DNA of 64,000 nucleotides from Pumilibacter intestinalis (GCF_943193005.1 NZ_CALPCH010000010.1:1-64000); one strand, 5' to 3'. Shown: positions 1 to 8,941, counted from the stretch's first letter. Translations and numbers: made by a program. Notes: a model not told the origin generated them from the sequence alone.

Positions 1-12
1 TGTAAATACCAT
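1..12 (-). CDS. Start of an unseen gene running off the left edge
   Basis: An ATG at position 12 reads leftwards off the window (first residues M-V-F-T). It is preceded by a GAGGA ribosome binding site at about eight bases and lies about 140 bases downstream of a consensus promoter. Only four codons are visible, so the product is unknown. The long leader between promoter and start holds two short hairpins, near 133-152 and near 43-55, so it may be regulatory. Confidence 0.4.
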
Positions 13-159
13 TTGACTCTTCCTCAAAACAATCTCTGACTGTTTCAATTCCAAATTGACTGTTGTTCTACTTTTTTGTTTGTGTTTTATTCAATTTGCT
101 TTCTTTTCTATTTCGCTTTCAATGTGCGCTCGTGCCGTCTTCAAGCGGACAGCTTATAT

Positions 160-188
160 AGATTACCATATATCTTCCTTTTTGTCAA
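160..188 (-). promoter_or_regulatory. Promoter with long leader for the left-edge gene
   Basis: TTGACA (183-188), a 17-base spacer and TAATCT (160-165) on the minus strand. Transcription would start near 153 and leave a leader of about 140 bases before the ATG at 12. The leader opens with a hairpin (GCTGTC pairing with GACGGC). No other gene lies in 13-236. Confidence 0.65.
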
Positions 189-236
189 CTGTTTTTTTGT
201 AGAAATATTACATTTTATTTTTGTTTTTGAGGAAAC

Positions 237-2114
237 TTACGCGGCGTCTTCTTCGTGCACGTGGCTCAGCTTTTCGAGCTCGGCGAATTTGCCGCCGAGA
301 GCCATGAGTTCATCGAACGTGCCTATTTCAACCGCCTCGCCGTTTTCCATAACCACTATGCGGTCGGCGTGGCGAATCGTGGATAATCTGTGCGCCACTA
401 TAAAGGTTGTGCCCTGCTTGCTCATCTTCTCTATCGCCTTTTGAACGTGGTATTCGGCTACGTTGTCGAGTGCGCTCGTGGCTTCGTCCATAATGAGAAT
501 TTTGGGACGGCGAATTAAAGCGCGGGCTATGCAAATGCGCTGTTTTTGTCCGCCCGAAAGTTTGTCGCCGTGCTCGCCCACCTGAGTGTCGAGTCCGTTG
601 GGAAGCAGCGGCAAAAACTCGGGAATATCGGCGTTTGCCACGGCGTTCAACAAATCTTCTTCACTGTAATGCGACAAACCGTAGGTAATGTTTTCGCGTA
701 TGCTGCCCGAAAACAAAATGCTGTTTTGCGGCACTACCGACAAATGCCGCCTAAACGCCGCTCGCGACATTTCGGTAAGCGGAGTTCCGTCTATGCGCAC
801 GCATCCCTGCGTGGGGTCTAAAAGCCCTATGATAAGATTTATCACGGTGCTCTTGCCCGAGCCCGACGAGCCTACGAACGCGATACATTCGCCCGCGTTC
901 ACGTGCAAGTCGAGATTTTTTATAACGTCTTTGTCGCCGTCGGGGTAGCGGTAAGAAACGCAGTCGAAATCCACGTTGCCCACCACTTCTATCTCCTTGC
1001 CGCCGCCCGCGCCTTCCATATCTTCGGCGCGCATGATTTCGGAAAGCGAGCGCACCGACTCCCGCCCCGTTGCGAGCGCGGGGAAACAGTTTACGAGAGT
1101 AAGCACGTTGCCGTTTATCGAGCCGAACATGGACTGAAAGAGCACGATTTCGCCGAGCGATATGTAGCCTTTTATTGCCAAGAACACGCAGAAGAACAGG
1201 CACACTCCGCTCAACAGATTGCCCATTACCCACGCCGACGCGCCGAACGCCGCGTTGGTGCGGTCGAGCCGCAAGCCCGCCTGCGTTACGTTTTGAATAC
1301 CCGTGTTCATGGAACGCTCTTCTTCCTGTTCCAAGCCGTGCGCCTTTGTGAGAGTGAGCATTTGGAGCATGGTTGTCATCTTGCCCGACATCTGCTCGTT
1401 CTCTTTGCGGAAATCGCGGTTTTTGCGGCGTATGCGCTTGCGAAACAGCACGGCGAGCAACACGTTGAGCGGCACTATAGCCACGAAAAACAGCGTTACT
1501 ATCAAACTGCTGTATAGAGATATGCCGGTAGACACCGCCACGCTCATCACGGCGGGAATTACCACCTGCACTACGTTGCGGTAATAATTGTCTACGTTGT
1601 CTATATCGCGCAACAGCTTAGACTGAATTTTGCCGCTCTCCATTTCCCTGTGGTAGGTAATGGAAAGCCGCTGCAACTTTCTTATAACGCTGCTGCGAAT
1701 ACCCGCCGTTGTGTTGCGTATCATGGTGTTCATTACTCTCGACCGCCACATTGTAGACGGAATGTTTTGCACAAGCACCACGGCGAACAGCAGAGCGTCT
1801 ATAACGAGTCGCAACACAAACCCGTCGGGGCGTGTAGTAACGGTGTCTATAACGTCGCTCGTGATAAGCGGCATAACCCAAACGGGCAACGACTGCAACA
1901 GGTTGAGGAGCGTGGAGTACAAAAGGCGCCACCGGTCTTTGCGGAATACCCGCATCATAAAACCGCTGTCGCCTTTACCGCCGCTCCCGCCTGCGAAAAG
2001 ATTTTCGTAGTCGGGAATTTTATTCTTCTCGTGCCGCTTTCGCGTTGCCGCGCTTTCTCCGACTCCCGCCGGAGGTTTGTTGTCTTTTTTCTGCATAATC
2101 GAATGCACCCGCAT
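237..2114 (-). CDS. ABC exporter, fused permease-ATPase
   Basis: A single-polypeptide half-transporter (625 aa) expected to dimerise in the membrane and export a substrate with ATP. The N-terminal half holds about six membrane segments (ABC type 1 fold). The ATPase half shows Walker A GSSGSGKST near residue 414, signature LSGGQKQR near 517, Walker B ILIMDEATSALD near 535 and the switch histidine in IVAHRLSTI. It stands alone behind its own promoter, so its substrate (drug, lipid or peptide) cannot be told. A second in-frame ATG at 2096 is an equally possible start because neither has a clear ribosome binding site. The first 60 residues are basic and cytoplasmic. Confidence 0.9.
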   Translation of the reverse strand: MRVHSIMQKKDNKPPAGVGESAATRKRHEKNKIPDYENLFAGGSGGKGDSGFMMRVFRKDRWRLLYSTLLNLLQSLPVWVMPLITSDVIDTVTTRPDGFVLRLVIDALLFAVVLVQNIPSTMWRSRVMNTMIRNTTAGIRSSVIRKLQRLSITYHREMESGKIQSKLLRDIDNVDNYYRNVVQVVIPAVMSVAVSTGISLYSSLIVTLFFVAIVPLNVLLAVLFRKRIRRKNRDFRKENEQMSGKMTTMLQMLTLTKAHGLEQEEERSMNTGIQNVTQAGLRLDRTNAAFGASAWVMGNLLSGVCLFFCVFLAIKGYISLGEIVLFQSMFGSINGNVLTLVNCFPALATGRESVRSLSEIMRAEDMEGAGGGKEIEVVGNVDFDCVSYRYPDGDKDVIKNLDLHVNAGECIAFVGSSGSGKSTVINLIIGLLDPTQGCVRIDGTPLTEMSRAAFRRHLSVVPQNSILFSGSIRENITYGLSHYSEEDLLNAVANADIPEFLPLLPNGLDTQVGEHGDKLSGGQKQRICIARALIRRPKILIMDEATSALDNVAEYHVQKAIEKMSKQGTTFIVAHRLSTIRHADRIVVMENGEAVEIGTFDELMALGGKFAELEKLSHVHEEDAA

Positions 2115-2138
2115 AGACTGTATTTCGGAATTACAGCC

Positions 2139-2167
2139 ATTTTAACACGAATGTATGCGTTCGTCAA
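2139..2167 (-). promoter_or_regulatory. Promoter of the ABC exporter
   Basis: TTGACG (2162-2167), 17-base spacer, TAAAAT (2139-2144). The start point would be near 2132, which leaves a leader of about 18 bases to the ATG at 2114. Confidence 0.6.
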
Positions 2168-2231
2168 ACGTTTGGCGCAAAGTTTTTTGTTGGAATTTTA
2201 TGGGAGGAAATTCGGGGTTTCTCATGCAGGG

Positions 2232-2391
2232 GATTGCCACGGCACTACGTGCCTCGCAATGACATGTTGGGTGATGCCGTCATTGCGAGGAGTCCGCAGG
2301 ACGACGTGGCAATCCCCTGCATGGAACAAGTAAAGTCACTGCGCCTTTCTCTCGGCTGAGATTGCCGCGCGGCTATGCCGCTCGCAATGAC
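2232..2391. repeat. Palindromic repeat array A, three units
   Basis: Units at 2232-2263, 2279-2315 and 2360-2391. Each begins or ends with GATTGCC / CTCGCAATGAC arms around a self-complementary core. The middle unit is inverted relative to the others and carries the tail CCCCTGCATGGAACAAGTA. The array fills the gap between the ABC exporter promoter and the DivIVA-like gene. Confidence 0.9.
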
Positions 2392-2409
2392 ATGTAAAGC
2401 CCCTGCCCG

Positions 2410-3210
2410 CTATTCGCAAGAAAACAGCCCGAGGTCTTTCAAAATGTCTTCGAGGTCTTCGGTGGGATTGAGAGCTTCTTCGAACGAAAAGCCCGACGGA
2501 CTGCGGTCCGCGTAGTCCTTTTGCTCCGATTGCTCGGAACGGGCAACGGTGGCGGCAACCGCGTTTACGGCGGCGGTACGCTCCTTTGCGGCACGCTCCT
2601 TTTCCTGCTTTTCTTTCTCGGCGGCAAAGTATTTGCCTATGCGCTCCATGGGGTCGAAATTACCCGTTATCACGGGCGACGAGGGGTCTGCGCCGGGGAG
2701 CAAGTCGTTTATGGTGGTGTCGTGCTCGGGCTCGTCCGCCTTTACGCTTATGTAGCCTATGCGCACGTCGTCTTGCCCGCCCTGCTTTGCCGTTGCGGCG
2801 GAGTCGTCTTCGTAGCCCACGCTCGACAGTATTTTATCCATGCGGCGATTGAATTCGCCCACCGCGGCGAGCCGCGAGTCGAGCGGGTACTCGTCGAGAA
2901 TTTTATCGTAATACTTGGTCCACTTTTCGTGAAACGCCTTAAGCCTCGTTATCTCTTGGCTGTACTTGAGGTGACTGAGCCGCTCTATCTCCTCGGCTTT
3001 CGCCACCGCCGAAACTATGGCTTTGCTTATTTGACTGCTCTTCTCGCGATACGCCTTAAGCTCCTTGTCGGCGGCTTCCTTTTCCTCGAGCATGCTTTGA
3101 ATTCTGTCGCGCTGTTTAACTATGGTGCTCTCGTATTCGCGCTTTACGGCGGCTATGTATTCGTCTACCTCCGCGGGCGAATAGCCTTTCTTGGTTATCG
3201 AAAATCCCAT
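2410..3210 (-). CDS. DivIVA-domain coiled-coil protein
   Basis: A 266-residue protein beginning with a DivIVA-type N-terminal module (KKGYSPAEVDEYI at residues 7-19) that in this family binds curved membrane, followed by a long charged coiled coil to about residue 130 and a low-complexity linker. It is probably a polar or septal scaffold or a cell-division or sporulation organiser; the exact partner is not visible. It is the last gene of the lgt-pncB operon, two bases after the pncB stop. Its role there may be incidental. Confidence 0.75.
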   Translation of the reverse strand: MGFSITKKGYSPAEVDEYIAAVKREYESTIVKQRDRIQSMLEEKEAADKELKAYREKSSQISKAIVSAVAKAEEIERLSHLKYSQEITRLKAFHEKWTKYYDKILDEYPLDSRLAAVGEFNRRMDKILSSVGYEDDSAATAKQGGQDDVRIGYISVKADEPEHDTTINDLLPGADPSSPVITGNFDPMERIGKYFAAEKEKQEKERAAKERTAAVNAVAATVARSEQSEQKDYADRSPSGFSFEEALNPTEDLEDILKDLGLFSCE

Positions 3211-3212
3211 AT

Positions 3213-4646
3213 CTATTTTTTCGCCCCCAAAAGCTCGAGTTTGAGCGCGTACAACTTATCCGACAAATCCACTTTATATATGTGCGGATTGCTTAGCCGC
3301 TTGTACTCGTCCCAAAACCTGCCGAGCTCGTCGGCGGAGAATTTCACCGAGTCCGAAAGCGGCGGGCAGGCGTATACGAGTTCGCCCCTGCGGAATATTT
3401 GCTTGTGCAGTTTTCTCGCGTCGTAATCGGTAAGCGTGGTTTGTTTCCACCTGTCTACCGCATGGGTGAGCGTGAGCGGCTTTACGAGCGGCTGTTCGTC
3501 GCACAGCGCTATTAGGTCGGCAAACGCCTTGCCGCTCCCCTTCTCGTAAATGCGGTACACCGTCTTAAAGCCCGGATTTGTGGTTTTCTCGGTGGAATCG
3601 CTGAATTTCATGCGCGGATAGCGCACGCCGCCGCGCTCTATTTCGGCGAGCTTGTACACCCCGCCGAGGCTGGGCATATCGTGACTCGTAATGAGTTTTG
3701 TTCCTACGCCGTACACGTTTATTTTCGCGTCCTGCAGCCTTAACTGACTTATCAGATTTTCGTCTATATCGTTGCTCGCGAATATTATGGCGTCCGAAAA
3801 TCCCGCTTCGTCGAGCATTATTCTCGCCTTTTTGCTGAGATACGCCAAGTCGCCGCTGTCGAGCCTGATGCCCACCGGTTTATGCCCCGCGGCTCGCAAT
3901 TCTCCGAACACCTTAATCGCGTTGGGCACGCCCGACTTGAGAGTGTCGAATGTGTCAACGAGCAACAGGCAGTTGTCGGGATAAATTTTAGCGAACGCTC
4001 TGAACGCTTCGAGCTCGCTCGGATAACTCATTACCCAGCTGTGCGAGTGCGTTCCCTTAACGTCTATTTTGAACATCTGACCGGCAAGCACGTTGCTCGT
4101 GCCCTTGCACCCGCCTATTATGCTCGCTCGCGCCCCGTATATGCCCGCGTCCGGTCCTTGCGCACGGCGCAGTCCGAATTCCACCACCGTTTTATCGCCC
4201 GCGGCGAGAACTATGCGCGAAGCCTTTGTTGCAATGAGAGTTTGGTGACTCACTATGTTGAGAAGGGTGGTTTCTATGAGTTGCGCTTCTATAAGAGGAG
4301 CTTTCACCACCATTATCGGCTCGCCGGGAAACACTATTTCGCCCTCTTCCACCGAGTATATATCGCCCGTGAACTTGAAATCGCGCAAATAGTTTATGAA
4401 CTCGGGCGCGAATATGTTAAGTCCCGAAAGATACTCCACGTCCGCCTTGTCGAAACGCAGATTTTTTATGTAGTCCACCGCCTGCTCGAGTCCCGCCGCA
4501 ACCGCATAATTAAGCTGTGCGCCGCTGCGAAAGAACAGGTCGAATACGGCTTCGTTTTTATACGTGCCGTCGAGAAAGTATCCGTTCATCATTGTGAGCT
4601 GATACAAATCGGTCATCATTGTGAGATTGCGAGCTTCAGTTTTCAT
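3213..4646 (-). CDS. pncB: Nicotinate phosphoribosyltransferase
   Basis: Converts nicotinate, PRPP and ATP to nicotinate mononucleotide, the salvage entry to NAD. The 477-residue protein has the family N-terminus MMTDLYQLTMMNGYF and the catalytic-loop stretch VEFGLRRAQGPDAG near residue 155, with the GGCKGTSN motif after it. The ATG at 4646 fits the AAGGAAGG ribosome binding site better than the ATG six bases upstream. The start lies inside the end of the preceding membrane-protein gene, so the genes are translationally coupled. Confidence 0.93.
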   Translation of the reverse strand: MKTEARNLTMMTDLYQLTMMNGYFLDGTYKNEAVFDLFFRSGAQLNYAVAAGLEQAVDYIKNLRFDKADVEYLSGLNIFAPEFINYLRDFKFTGDIYSVEEGEIVFPGEPIMVVKAPLIEAQLIETTLLNIVSHQTLIATKASRIVLAAGDKTVVEFGLRRAQGPDAGIYGARASIIGGCKGTSNVLAGQMFKIDVKGTHSHSWVMSYPSELEAFRAFAKIYPDNCLLLVDTFDTLKSGVPNAIKVFGELRAAGHKPVGIRLDSGDLAYLSKKARIMLDEAGFSDAIIFASNDIDENLISQLRLQDAKINVYGVGTKLITSHDMPSLGGVYKLAEIERGGVRYPRMKFSDSTEKTTNPGFKTVYRIYEKGSGKAFADLIALCDEQPLVKPLTLTHAVDRWKQTTLTDYDARKLHKQIFRRGELVYACPPLSDSVKFSADELGRFWDEYKRLSNPHIYKVDLSDKLYALKLELLGAKK

Positions 4647-5184
4647 CTTCATCCTTCCTTTTAGACCGCACCGCGAGCGCGAGCATAATAAAACCTATAT
4701 AAATCACGAGCGCGGGCAGTATCACAGCCCAGCCCACTCCGTCTATGTTTCCGAGCGCGAATATCGCCGCGGGCACGCCGAACAGCGCAATCACCCACAA
4801 GTGCGCAAGCCACTCGCGGGTATACAGCATAGTGAAAAGCGAAGCCACCGCGGGTATGGCGATATACAGCGGGTAAAGGTTTTTGTAACCCGCGGGCGTA
4901 ACGCACACGAGCAGTTCCACGAGAGCGGGCACGAAAAAGCAAAACGACAGCCACAGCGACACGCTGTTGCGGCTTATGAGTGCGCTTACAAAAAATATAA
5001 GCCCCGCCGCCGCGAGCAACGTTCCCACTATAACCCGCGATACTTTAACGTGTATCACGTCTATCCCGCACAGCAGCAGAAAAAGTCCCGCCGCAAGCAC
5101 TATGCCCGCCGCAAAGAGATTGCAAGCAAGCCGCTTGCCGCCCGAAAGTTCTTCCACTCCGTCGAATTCGTTATCCATGCTCAT
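4636..5184 (-). CDS. Six-helix membrane protein, unknown function
   Basis: A 182-residue protein with about six hydrophobic segments and short charged ends (MSMDNEFDGVEEL at the start, RSKRKDEDEN at the end). I do not recognise the family. Its start overlaps the lgt stop by four bases (ATGA) and its end overlaps pncB, so it is made from the same message. The ribosome binding site GAGGAG sits five bases before the ATG. Confidence 0.75.
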   Translation of the reverse strand: MSMDNEFDGVEELSGGKRLACNLFAAGIVLAAGLFLLLCGIDVIHVKVSRVIVGTLLAAAGLIFFVSALISRNSVSLWLSFCFFVPALVELLVCVTPAGYKNLYPLYIAIPAVASLFTMLYTREWLAHLWVIALFGVPAAIFALGNIDGVGWAVILPALVIYIGFIMLALAVRSKRKDEDEN

Positions 5185-6356
5185 TGCTCTCCTCGCTCGT
5201 TGTTTAGAGCTTGTTCGTCGGTTTGCCCGCCGTTCTCTTCCTCGCCGCTCTCTTCGCCGTCGCCCGCGGGCACGGTTACCGTGAATTGCTCGGGTTCGTC
5301 GTCCGAAACGTAATCTTCCTCGGGCTCGCCCTCTTCCCGCTCCTCGTCCTCGGGGTCGGGCGTGGCTTCGGTCTTGGCGAAAAGTTTTGCGAAAAAGCCC
5401 TTTTCTTTCTTGGTCTTATCGTACACGTTGGGATGACTGAGTATGCTCTGCTCGTAGCCGTAATATTCGGAAGAAAGTTTATCTTTATCTACCATTATAA
5501 ACGGCTTTTTGCCCGCCGCCCGCGCTCGGTACATGTGCGCGAGAATTATAGCTACGCCCACTATTACCAGCACCGCGCTAAGCAACTGACTTACGCGCAA
5601 CGTGTCGGGAATGAGATACAGACTGTCTTGCCGCAAGCCCTCTATGAAGAAACGCACAACGCCGTACCAAATCAGATATACGCTGAGCGAAAATCCGTCG
5701 AAACTCTTGCGCCTGCCGTTGTATATCCACATCAAAAGCCCGAAACCTATCGCATTGAGAAAGGACTCGTAAAAAAACGTTGCCTGATAGTAACCCGCCG
5801 CAACGCCGTGCCGCGCCGCGTGCGCGGAGTCTATGAACACCGCGTACGGAAACCACTGCAAAGAGGGATTTGTTACGGGATTGCCGAACGCTTCCTGATT
5901 GGCGAAATTACCCCACCTGCCTATTACCTGCCCGAGTATTATCACGGTAAAAGCCAAATCCGCCATTTGCAAAAAGTTCGCCTTGTTTTGCGGGTCTTTT
6001 TTGCGCTTTATAAAGTGCACTATAACGCCGCCGAGCACCGCGCCGATGAGTCCGCCGTATATGGCAAGACCGGATAAGCCGCCGCTCTCAAGCCCTATAA
6101 TGCGCTTGAATGTCCATTCGGTATGGTTGGGATTGCCTATGATATCGAATATTATATAGTAAAGCCGCGCGCCTACTATGGCGAGCGGTATACATATAAT
6201 GCAGATATCGAACACGAGGTCTTTGTAATAGCCGCGCTTGGTTGCCATAACGTATGCAATCACTATGCAAACCACCATTGCGCCGCCTATCAAAAAGCCG
6301 TACCAGTTAAAACCGCCCTCGCACGCCGATATGGTAAAATTAACAAAACCGTTCAT
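5181..6356 (-). CDS. lgt: Prolipoprotein diacylglyceryl transferase
   Basis: Transfers diacylglycerol from phosphatidylglycerol to the lipobox cysteine of prelipoproteins in the membrane. Seven hydrophobic segments and the family signature GRWGNFANQEAFG near residue 145 support this. The product is 391 residues, well above the usual 270-290, because of an acidic cytoplasmic tail of about 110 residues rich in Asp and Glu. The start is placed at 6356 because a perfect promoter ends seven bases upstream; the longer frame to 6395 would begin inside the promoter. It heads the lgt-membrane protein-pncB-DivIVA operon, and its likely clients include the lipoproteins at 19710-22097. Confidence 0.93.
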   Translation of the reverse strand: MNGFVNFTISACEGGFNWYGFLIGGAMVVCIVIAYVMATKRGYYKDLVFDICIICIPLAIVGARLYYIIFDIIGNPNHTEWTFKRIIGLESGGLSGLAIYGGLIGAVLGGVIVHFIKRKKDPQNKANFLQMADLAFTVIILGQVIGRWGNFANQEAFGNPVTNPSLQWFPYAVFIDSAHAARHGVAAGYYQATFFYESFLNAIGFGLLMWIYNGRRKSFDGFSLSVYLIWYGVVRFFIEGLRQDSLYLIPDTLRVSQLLSAVLVIVGVAIILAHMYRARAAGKKPFIMVDKDKLSSEYYGYEQSILSHPNVYDKTKKEKGFFAKLFAKTEATPDPEDEEREEGEPEEDYVSDDEPEQFTVTVPAGDGEESGEEENGGQTDEQALNNERGEQ

Positions 6357-6363
6357 GTTACTT

Positions 6364-6392
6364 ATTATATAACTACAGCGGGCTTTTGTCAA
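6364..6392 (-). promoter_or_regulatory. Perfect promoter giving a leaderless lgt message
   Basis: TTGACA (6387-6392), exactly 17 bases, TATAAT (6364-6369), then only seven bases to the ATG. Transcription should start at or one base before the start codon, with no room for a ribosome binding site. Confidence 0.75.
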
Positions 6393-6401
6393 CAAAATAG
6401 G

Positions 6402-7139
6402 TCAATCCGCGCCCGCAACGGGTAAATCCTCATAGCGGAGCAGTATATCGAACAGTACGGGCGGAAGCGACGGAATAAGTCCGCTCGACGAGAGAGCGGC
6501 AAGAGCGTCGGCGGACGAGGAGGCTTCCACTCCCTCGGTGGCGGCGGCATAGCACAGCGCGCGCAAGCATTTGTCGAACTCGTCCTGCCGCTTGAGAAAC
6601 TCGGCGCGCTCGCCCGCCGCGAGTTTGCGACACAGCGCGGAGTAGTCGGCGCACAGCCGCTTGAGAAAGAGCAGCACGGTTACGGGCACTGCAAACGCCG
6701 CTCGCCCCTCGCGCATTGCCGCAACGCTCTCGTCTATCGCCGCCACGCACTCGGCGGCGGCTTTTTCCGCCTCGGATGAAAGCGATACAAATCCGTCGTA
6801 TACGTCGCCGCGCGTTCCCGGCGGCACAACGGAAGCTCTGGCGGCGTTTATTTGCTTTTGAGTGAGCGCACCGCTAAGTTCCGTGCCCATGAGTCGCATG
6901 CGAGCCTCGATTACCGCGGTGTATTTGGTGAGTCCGTTCTTTTCCATAAGTCCGACGGATAGCCCTATGGCTTTGTCCATTACAGCCTCGCAACGCGAGA
7001 GCAGACTCGCCGCGCCGAACGCGGACTTGCAGGCGTTCATGGCGTAGCACGGCAGCATTGCCGCAACGGTGTCGCGCAAAAACCTCGCTCCGTCTATATG
7101 GACTGCGGCGGCGTAACGAACGTAATCTTCTCTAAGCAT
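6402..7139 (-). CDS. Conserved-looking helical protein, unknown function
   Basis: A 245-residue, mostly helical soluble protein rich in alanine and with scattered cysteines; I do not recognise a family. The ATG at 7139 has a strong GGGAGGG ribosome binding site; the frame is open 78 bases further but that part (MSYTVKAVLITGSPKYNKF) has no signal. It stands between the VanW gene and the lgt promoter on the same strand. No membrane segment or catalytic motif is visible. Confidence 0.6.
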   Translation of the reverse strand: MLREDYVRYAAAVHIDGARFLRDTVAAMLPCYAMNACKSAFGAASLLSRCEAVMDKAIGLSVGLMEKNGLTKYTAVIEARMRLMGTELSGALTQKQINAARASVVPPGTRGDVYDGFVSLSSEAEKAAAECVAAIDESVAAMREGRAAFAVPVTVLLFLKRLCADYSALCRKLAAGERAEFLKRQDEFDKCLRALCYAAATEGVEASSSADALAALSSSGLIPSLPPVLFDILLRYEDLPVAGAD

Positions 7140-7223
7140 ATAATTGCCCTCCCTTTCACAAAACTTATTGTATTTCGGAGAGCCGGTTATTAAAACCGCT
7201 TTGACCGTATAAGACATAATTCG

Positions 7224-8561
7224 TCACCCCGCGACAGCCACAACGCCGCGCGTTTGAGCGTAGCCGTCGGAACGTATCTTTTCTTCTTTAATGAGTTTGC
7301 CCGATTTGGTGAAATAACGCAGATACGCTTCGCTCTTTACACCCGCGTGCCCGTAAGAAACGCGCACTTTTGTGCCCGGCTCGGCGTCTTCGCCCACAAA
7401 TTTGCGCTCAACGTCGGTAATCTCTTTATCGGGCGGCACTTGCGTGCGGCTAATCACCCGCGAAGAAGTCTTTATCACGTGCGGCAGTTCCGCGCCGTAA
7501 AAGGTTACTCGCGCAGTGTCGCCCGAGCACTCCGCCTTTATAAACACCGGCGTTTGGTAGGGGTTAACGAATTTCAAGTCGCTCGACGACGAGTTCACCA
7601 TGGCGTCGAGCGAGGGCGGCACGTAAGAGGGCTGAATGGTGTGGTTTCTCACGCAGGTTACCCGCATGCCCGCGCACAGCGCGGCGTTGTACACCGTGGT
7701 TGACGCCTGACACACGCCGCCGCCCACGCCCTCCACGTACTCGCCGCCCACTATAATCTTTGCGAGCGAGTATCCGTTCTTTTCGGTGCGAGGTCCTACC
7801 GTGGCGTTGAAAGAAAATTCTTCGCCGCCGTCTATCACCGTGCCGTTTATTTTAGCCAAAGCAAGCCTTATGTTGTTTTTGCGCCCCTCGCCAGAGGATG
7901 CGAACGAGGTGGAAAACGAACTGATTTTGCGGGTGAGTTTTATGTTGTCTTCCACCGATATCTCGGGCTTTAGCACCTGCGGCGCTGCGTTTACCGCCGC
8001 TATCGCGCCCTTTCTGAGCGCGAGATATATATCCTGATACAGCCGCTTTTCGTCCAAAGTTTTGCCGTCGCGCGAGCGGGAAATGGAAAACATGGGCGAC
8101 GAATCGGGGCGAAATCTTATTTCGCTGTTTACCGCGTCGGTATCCGTTTCGGTCTTTATCTTATCCACGAACGCGGGCAAAAGCGGAAACGCGTAGCGCA
8201 TGGCTTCCCGCCACTTCGCGCCCGCGCCCAAGCATTTGTCTACCGTAAGTATCTTTTCGGATAAAGGCGCGTTTATGTTTCGCCGCTCGATTTGCTCGTA
8301 TACCGTGTGGTCGGGCGCAGGCAAAAGCTCGTCGCGGTAAACGTACTTTCTTCCGTCTACCCAAACGGTAATTTCCGCCCGTTCTTCGGACTCTGCGTTT
8401 TGCACCCGAGCCGCAGTCGAAACAAAATCTTCGGAAATTACGTTTTCCGCTTGCGCTTTAGTTCCGCTTGCGCCGAGCATGAATATTGCGGCGATTATCG
8501 CCGCCGACAAAAAACACGCAAGTACGAGTTTGCGTGTTTTTCCCATTGCTTCGTATTCCAT
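7224..8561 (-). CDS. VanW-family exported protein with G5-like C-terminus
   Basis: A 445-residue protein with an N-terminal signal anchor (residues 10-30) and a VanW domain from about residue 215, with the hallmark stretch ATVGPRTEKNGYSLA and the GVGGGVCQASTTVYNA motif. The last 75 residues resemble a G5 peptidoglycan-binding module. VanW proteins occur near vancomycin resistance and cell-wall genes but have no settled activity; here no van genes are nearby. The start has a GGAGGG site eight bases upstream. A cell-surface or wall role is inferred. Confidence 0.85.
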   Translation of the reverse strand: MEYEAMGKTRKLVLACFLSAAIIAAIFMLGASGTKAQAENVISEDFVSTAARVQNAESEERAEITVWVDGRKYVYRDELLPAPDHTVYEQIERRNINAPLSEKILTVDKCLGAGAKWREAMRYAFPLLPAFVDKIKTETDTDAVNSEIRFRPDSSPMFSISRSRDGKTLDEKRLYQDIYLALRKGAIAAVNAAPQVLKPEISVEDNIKLTRKISSFSTSFASSGEGRKNNIRLALAKINGTVIDGGEEFSFNATVGPRTEKNGYSLAKIIVGGEYVEGVGGGVCQASTTVYNAALCAGMRVTCVRNHTIQPSYVPPSLDAMVNSSSSDLKFVNPYQTPVFIKAECSGDTARVTFYGAELPHVIKTSSRVISRTQVPPDKEITDVERKFVGEDAEPGTKVRVSYGHAGVKSEAYLRYFTKSGKLIKEEKIRSDGYAQTRGVVAVAG

Positions 8562-8605
8562 AGCACACCCTCCATACCGAAATAGTATGCGATGTGTACG
8601 GTATA

Positions 8606-8635
8606 ATTATACAGCCGTATGCCCCCCTTTGCCAA
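8606..8635 (-). promoter_or_regulatory. Promoter of the VanW gene
   Basis: TTGGCA (8630-8635), an 18-base spacer that contains a G6 run, and TATAAT (8606-8611). The -10 sits inside a near-palindrome (TACGG..TATAATTATA-CCGTA). The -35 overlaps the T-tract of the ferredoxin terminator. Confidence 0.5.
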
Positions 8636-8668
8636 AGAAAAAACCGCGGCTGTTTAACTCGCGGTTTT
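8634..8668 (-). terminator. Terminator after ferredoxin
   Basis: Stem AAAACCGCG / CGCGGTTTT (8640-8648 with 8660-8668) followed on the minus strand by a T-rich run. Confidence 0.8.
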
Positions 8669-8689
8669 CGTTCGCAGGTAAGGCGATGC

Positions 8690-8860
8690 TTACTTCTCGC
8701 TGATTGCGCCTACGGGGCAGCCGCCTTCGCATGCGCCGCAGTCGATGCACTCGTCGGCGTTTACCTCAAACTTATCGGTGCCTTCGCTGATTGCGCCCAC
8801 GGGACAAGTACCTTCGCACGCGCCGCACTTGATGCATTCGTCGCTGATAACTCTTGCCAT
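8690..8860 (-). CDS. 2[4Fe-4S] ferredoxin
   Basis: A 56-residue electron carrier of the clostridial type with two CxxCxxCxxxCP cluster motifs: CIKCGACEGTCPVGAI and CIDCGACEGGCPVGAI. Each cluster takes three cysteines of one motif and one of the other. It carries low-potential electrons in the cytoplasm of an anaerobe. It has its own promoter, an AAGGAG site nine bases before the ATG and its own terminator, so it is a monocistronic unit. Confidence 0.95.
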   Translation of the reverse strand: MARVISDECIKCGACEGTCPVGAISEGTDKFEVNADECIDCGACEGGCPVGAISEK

Positions 8861-8896
8861 AACAGTAATACTCCTTTTTAGGTTTATCGTATATAA

Positions 8897-8925
8897 ATTA
8901 TATCACGTTACTTAAAATTTGTAAA
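8897..8925 (-). promoter_or_regulatory. Ferredoxin promoter
   Basis: TTTACA (8920-8925), 17 bases, TATAAT (8897-8902), about 30 bases upstream of the ferredoxin start codon. Confidence 0.7.
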
Positions 8926-8941
8926 TCAAATTGTACATATT

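Noticed and set aside
1-236. 122-codon plus-strand frame at the left edge
   Set aside because: It is antisense to the promoter and leader and to the end of the ABC gene, with hydrophobic low-complexity sequence and no ribosome binding site.
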